Source: Mortierella alpina
Taxonomy: Eukaryota; Mortierellomycota; Mortierellomycetes; Mortierellales; Mortierellaceae
Length of the DNA: 64,000 nucleotides
Assembly: GCA_029449245.1 (NCBI GenBank)
Contig: JANATF010000004.1
Location: forward strand, 62,001 to 126,000
Direction of reading: 5' to 3'
Made by a program: the position numbers and the translations under genes. Shown one piece after another: positions 63,019-64,000 of this stretch. How positions within the stretch are numbered: the stretch's first letter is position 1; every line of letters starts with the position of its first letter. The notes under the pieces are model-generated. The model made no database searches, was not told where the DNA came from, and was given only the letters and a program-made list of their open reading frames with translations.

Positions 63019-64000
63019 ATGGACACCCACATCGACACCCACGTCCTCCCCCACCCCGAGCCACCGGCTGACTTTGCAAGGCGCCTCGCCGCATGGCTCA
63101 AGGAGAGCAAAGCCAGCCGCAGCACGCGCAATGCCAGGGATGGACACTCGTCCAGCAGCTCAGACAGCCCTCATCCACAAGAACAACCCCAGGAGCACCA
63201 TACCCTACAGCTGCCATCATGGGTCTTTGAAGACATGCACCAGCCAAGGATGCCTGCCCCCGCTGCCTCTCCAGCAACACCCACTCCAACAGCAACAGCA
63301 GAAGCAACAGTAGCAGCAACAGCAGCAGCAACAGCAGCAACACCGGGAGTTCCAATGCGTGCATCTGCATCCAGGAGCACAACGCCGCCCGATGTCCAGG
63401 CACTCGTCCCACAGCTCGAGCAGCTGCAGCTGGCCCCAAACGACCAGCACGCCGCCTCACCCCTTAGCAACCGGCAATACCTCCAGCAGCAGCTCCAGCT
63501 CAGGCAGCTGCAGCAGCTCCAACAGCAGCAACACCACCACCATCATCCGCAAGGACCCTCCGCCTCGTTCAAACGATCACTGACTAAATACAAGCAGCCC
63601 TGGAGGCGGACCCGTCCCGAGATCACCCCACGACGTGCCGTGATCCGTCGAGTGCTCAGTGCCAATGCTGCCGCTGCCTCTACAATATCAGATCATGCAG
63701 ATCAAGACTCTGAACACGACACAGATACATCGTCACCGTCATCCACGTTCTTCCTGCCGCACGATATCCTGCTCGCTATCCTTTCGCATCTACCGTCCAG
63801 AGCCAACGCCCAGCAGTACTATGACCGCTCTCAGCCCTCGGACCTGCTCTCGTGCTCGCGCGTCAACATGGCCTGGAGAATCGCCGCCCTCTCCACCATC
63901 TGGCAGACTATCCTCTTACCGGACCCTATGGACAGGTCCTGCCGTCGCCTGCTGCACCTCCTGGCGTCCTCACACGCGTCTGCCCAGATCACAGGAAAGA
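63019..64000 (+). CDS. F-box protein, truncated by the right window edge
   Basis: The frame opens at ATG 63019 (MDTHIDTHVLPHPEPPADFA) and stays open for 327 codons to the end of the window, so it is a partial gene. The first 240 residues are low-complexity: an Ala/Thr repeat (ATAEATVAATAAATAATP) encoded by a gca/aca microsatellite at about 63285-63341, Gln-rich and His-rich runs, then a basic stretch (KRSLTKYKQPWRRTRPEITPRRAVIRR). An F-box-like domain follows at about 248-300: FFLPHDILLAILSHLPS, a short insert, then DLLSCSRVNMAWRIAALSTIWQTI. This matches the L..E/DIL..I...L and C..V...W pattern. It was expected to continue into LRR-type repeats, as at 3192-5708. Presumably an SCF substrate receptor. 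Many F-box/LRR genes occur in Mortierella-type genomes. Confidence 0.8.
   Translation, partial: MDTHIDTHVLPHPEPPADFARRLAAWLKESKASRSTRNARDGHSSSSSDSPHPQEQPQEHHTLQLPSWVFEDMHQPRMPAPAASPATPTPTATAEATVAATAAATAATPGVPMRASASRSTTPPDVQALVPQLEQLQLAPNDQHAASPLSNRQYLQQQLQLRQLQQLQQQQHHHHHPQGPSASFKRSLTKYKQPWRRTRPEITPRRAVIRRVLSANAAAASTISDHADQDSEHDTDTSSPSSTFFLPHDILLAILSHLPSRANAQQYYDRSQPSDLLSCSRVNMAWRIAALSTIWQTILLPDPMDRSCRRLLHLLASSHASAQITGK

Overview
This is a eukaryotic nuclear fragment, almost certainly fungal. Genes are compact (about 0.3-5 kb) and cut by short introns, mostly 50-310 nt with GTANGY donors and YAG acceptors. Low-complexity Ser/Gln/Lys/Glu tracts are common, and the gene set is typically fungal (VTC1, CPS1-like GT2, tetraspanin, CTR9, DSN1, a GPI-type PLC-like phosphodiesterase). 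The family content and protein style suggest an early-diverging Mucoromycota lineage, most likely Mortierellomycotina. That placement is inference: no rRNA or other taxonomic marker is present. All exon joins below were derived by hand from reading frame, splice-site sequence and protein-family continuity. Every joined model keeps an open frame, but there are no transcripts to confirm them.

Layout. 1-0.74 kb: unrecognised gene running off the left edge (-). 0.74-3.2 kb: non-coding, with poly-C and (TC)n tracts. 3.2-5.7 kb: F-box/LRR-like protein (+). 5.9-8.9 kb: CPSF73/Ysh1 (-), divergent from 9.2-12.1 kb PRP28/DDX23 helicase (+); the two RNA-processing genes share a 338-bp promoter. 12.3-13.1 kb: secreted LPMO-like protein A (-). 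14.2-15.6 kb: secreted PLC-like phosphodiesterase (-). 16.2 kb: tRNA-Val(UAC). 17.0 kb: small mitochondrial membrane protein (+). 17.6-19.8 kb: tetraspanin (-). 22.2-23.9 kb: CPS1-like polysaccharide synthase (+). 24.1-26.0 kb: MRS2-type Mg2+ channel (+). 26.1-27.1 kb: TEN1-like OB-fold protein with an acidic insert (-). 27.1-29.9 kb: gene-free accessory stretch with a pogo/mariner-type MITE and a tandem duplication. 30.0-31.4 kb: PQ-loop transporter (-). 32.0-34.0 kb: kinetochore DSN1/Mis13 (+). 34.7-35.1 kb: VTC1 (-). 36.5-37.5 kb: cytochrome c oxidase COX4/5b (-). 38.5-41.0 kb: polytopic membrane domain apparently spliced to a glycosyltransferase (-). 41.0-44.8 kb: mostly gene-poor, one small uncertain gene. 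44.8-45.6 kb: LPMO-like protein B (-). 45.6-48.4 kb: gene-poor. 48.4-49.5 kb: low-complexity AT-hook protein (+). 49.6-55.0 kb: 1454-residue ankyrin/UBA/coiled-coil protein (-). 55.6-59.5 kb: CTR9 (-), divergent from 59.9-61.3 kb PINX1-type G-patch protein (+). 61.4-62.7 kb: mitochondrial carrier (-). 63.0-64.0 kb: F-box protein running off the right edge (+).

Most genes are housekeeping: mRNA 3'-end cleavage, splicing, transcription elongation, telomere/nucleolar factors, kinetochore, respiration, ion and polyphosphate homeostasis. Genes are arranged mainly as independent or divergent units. The most notable items are the two paralogous histidine-brace secreted proteins, whose diagnostic C-terminal CAD[IV] motif appears only after splicing; the TEN1-like protein, whose OB-fold is interrupted by an acidic insert carrying SUMO-interaction-like motifs; and the membrane-domain/glycosyltransferase fusion.
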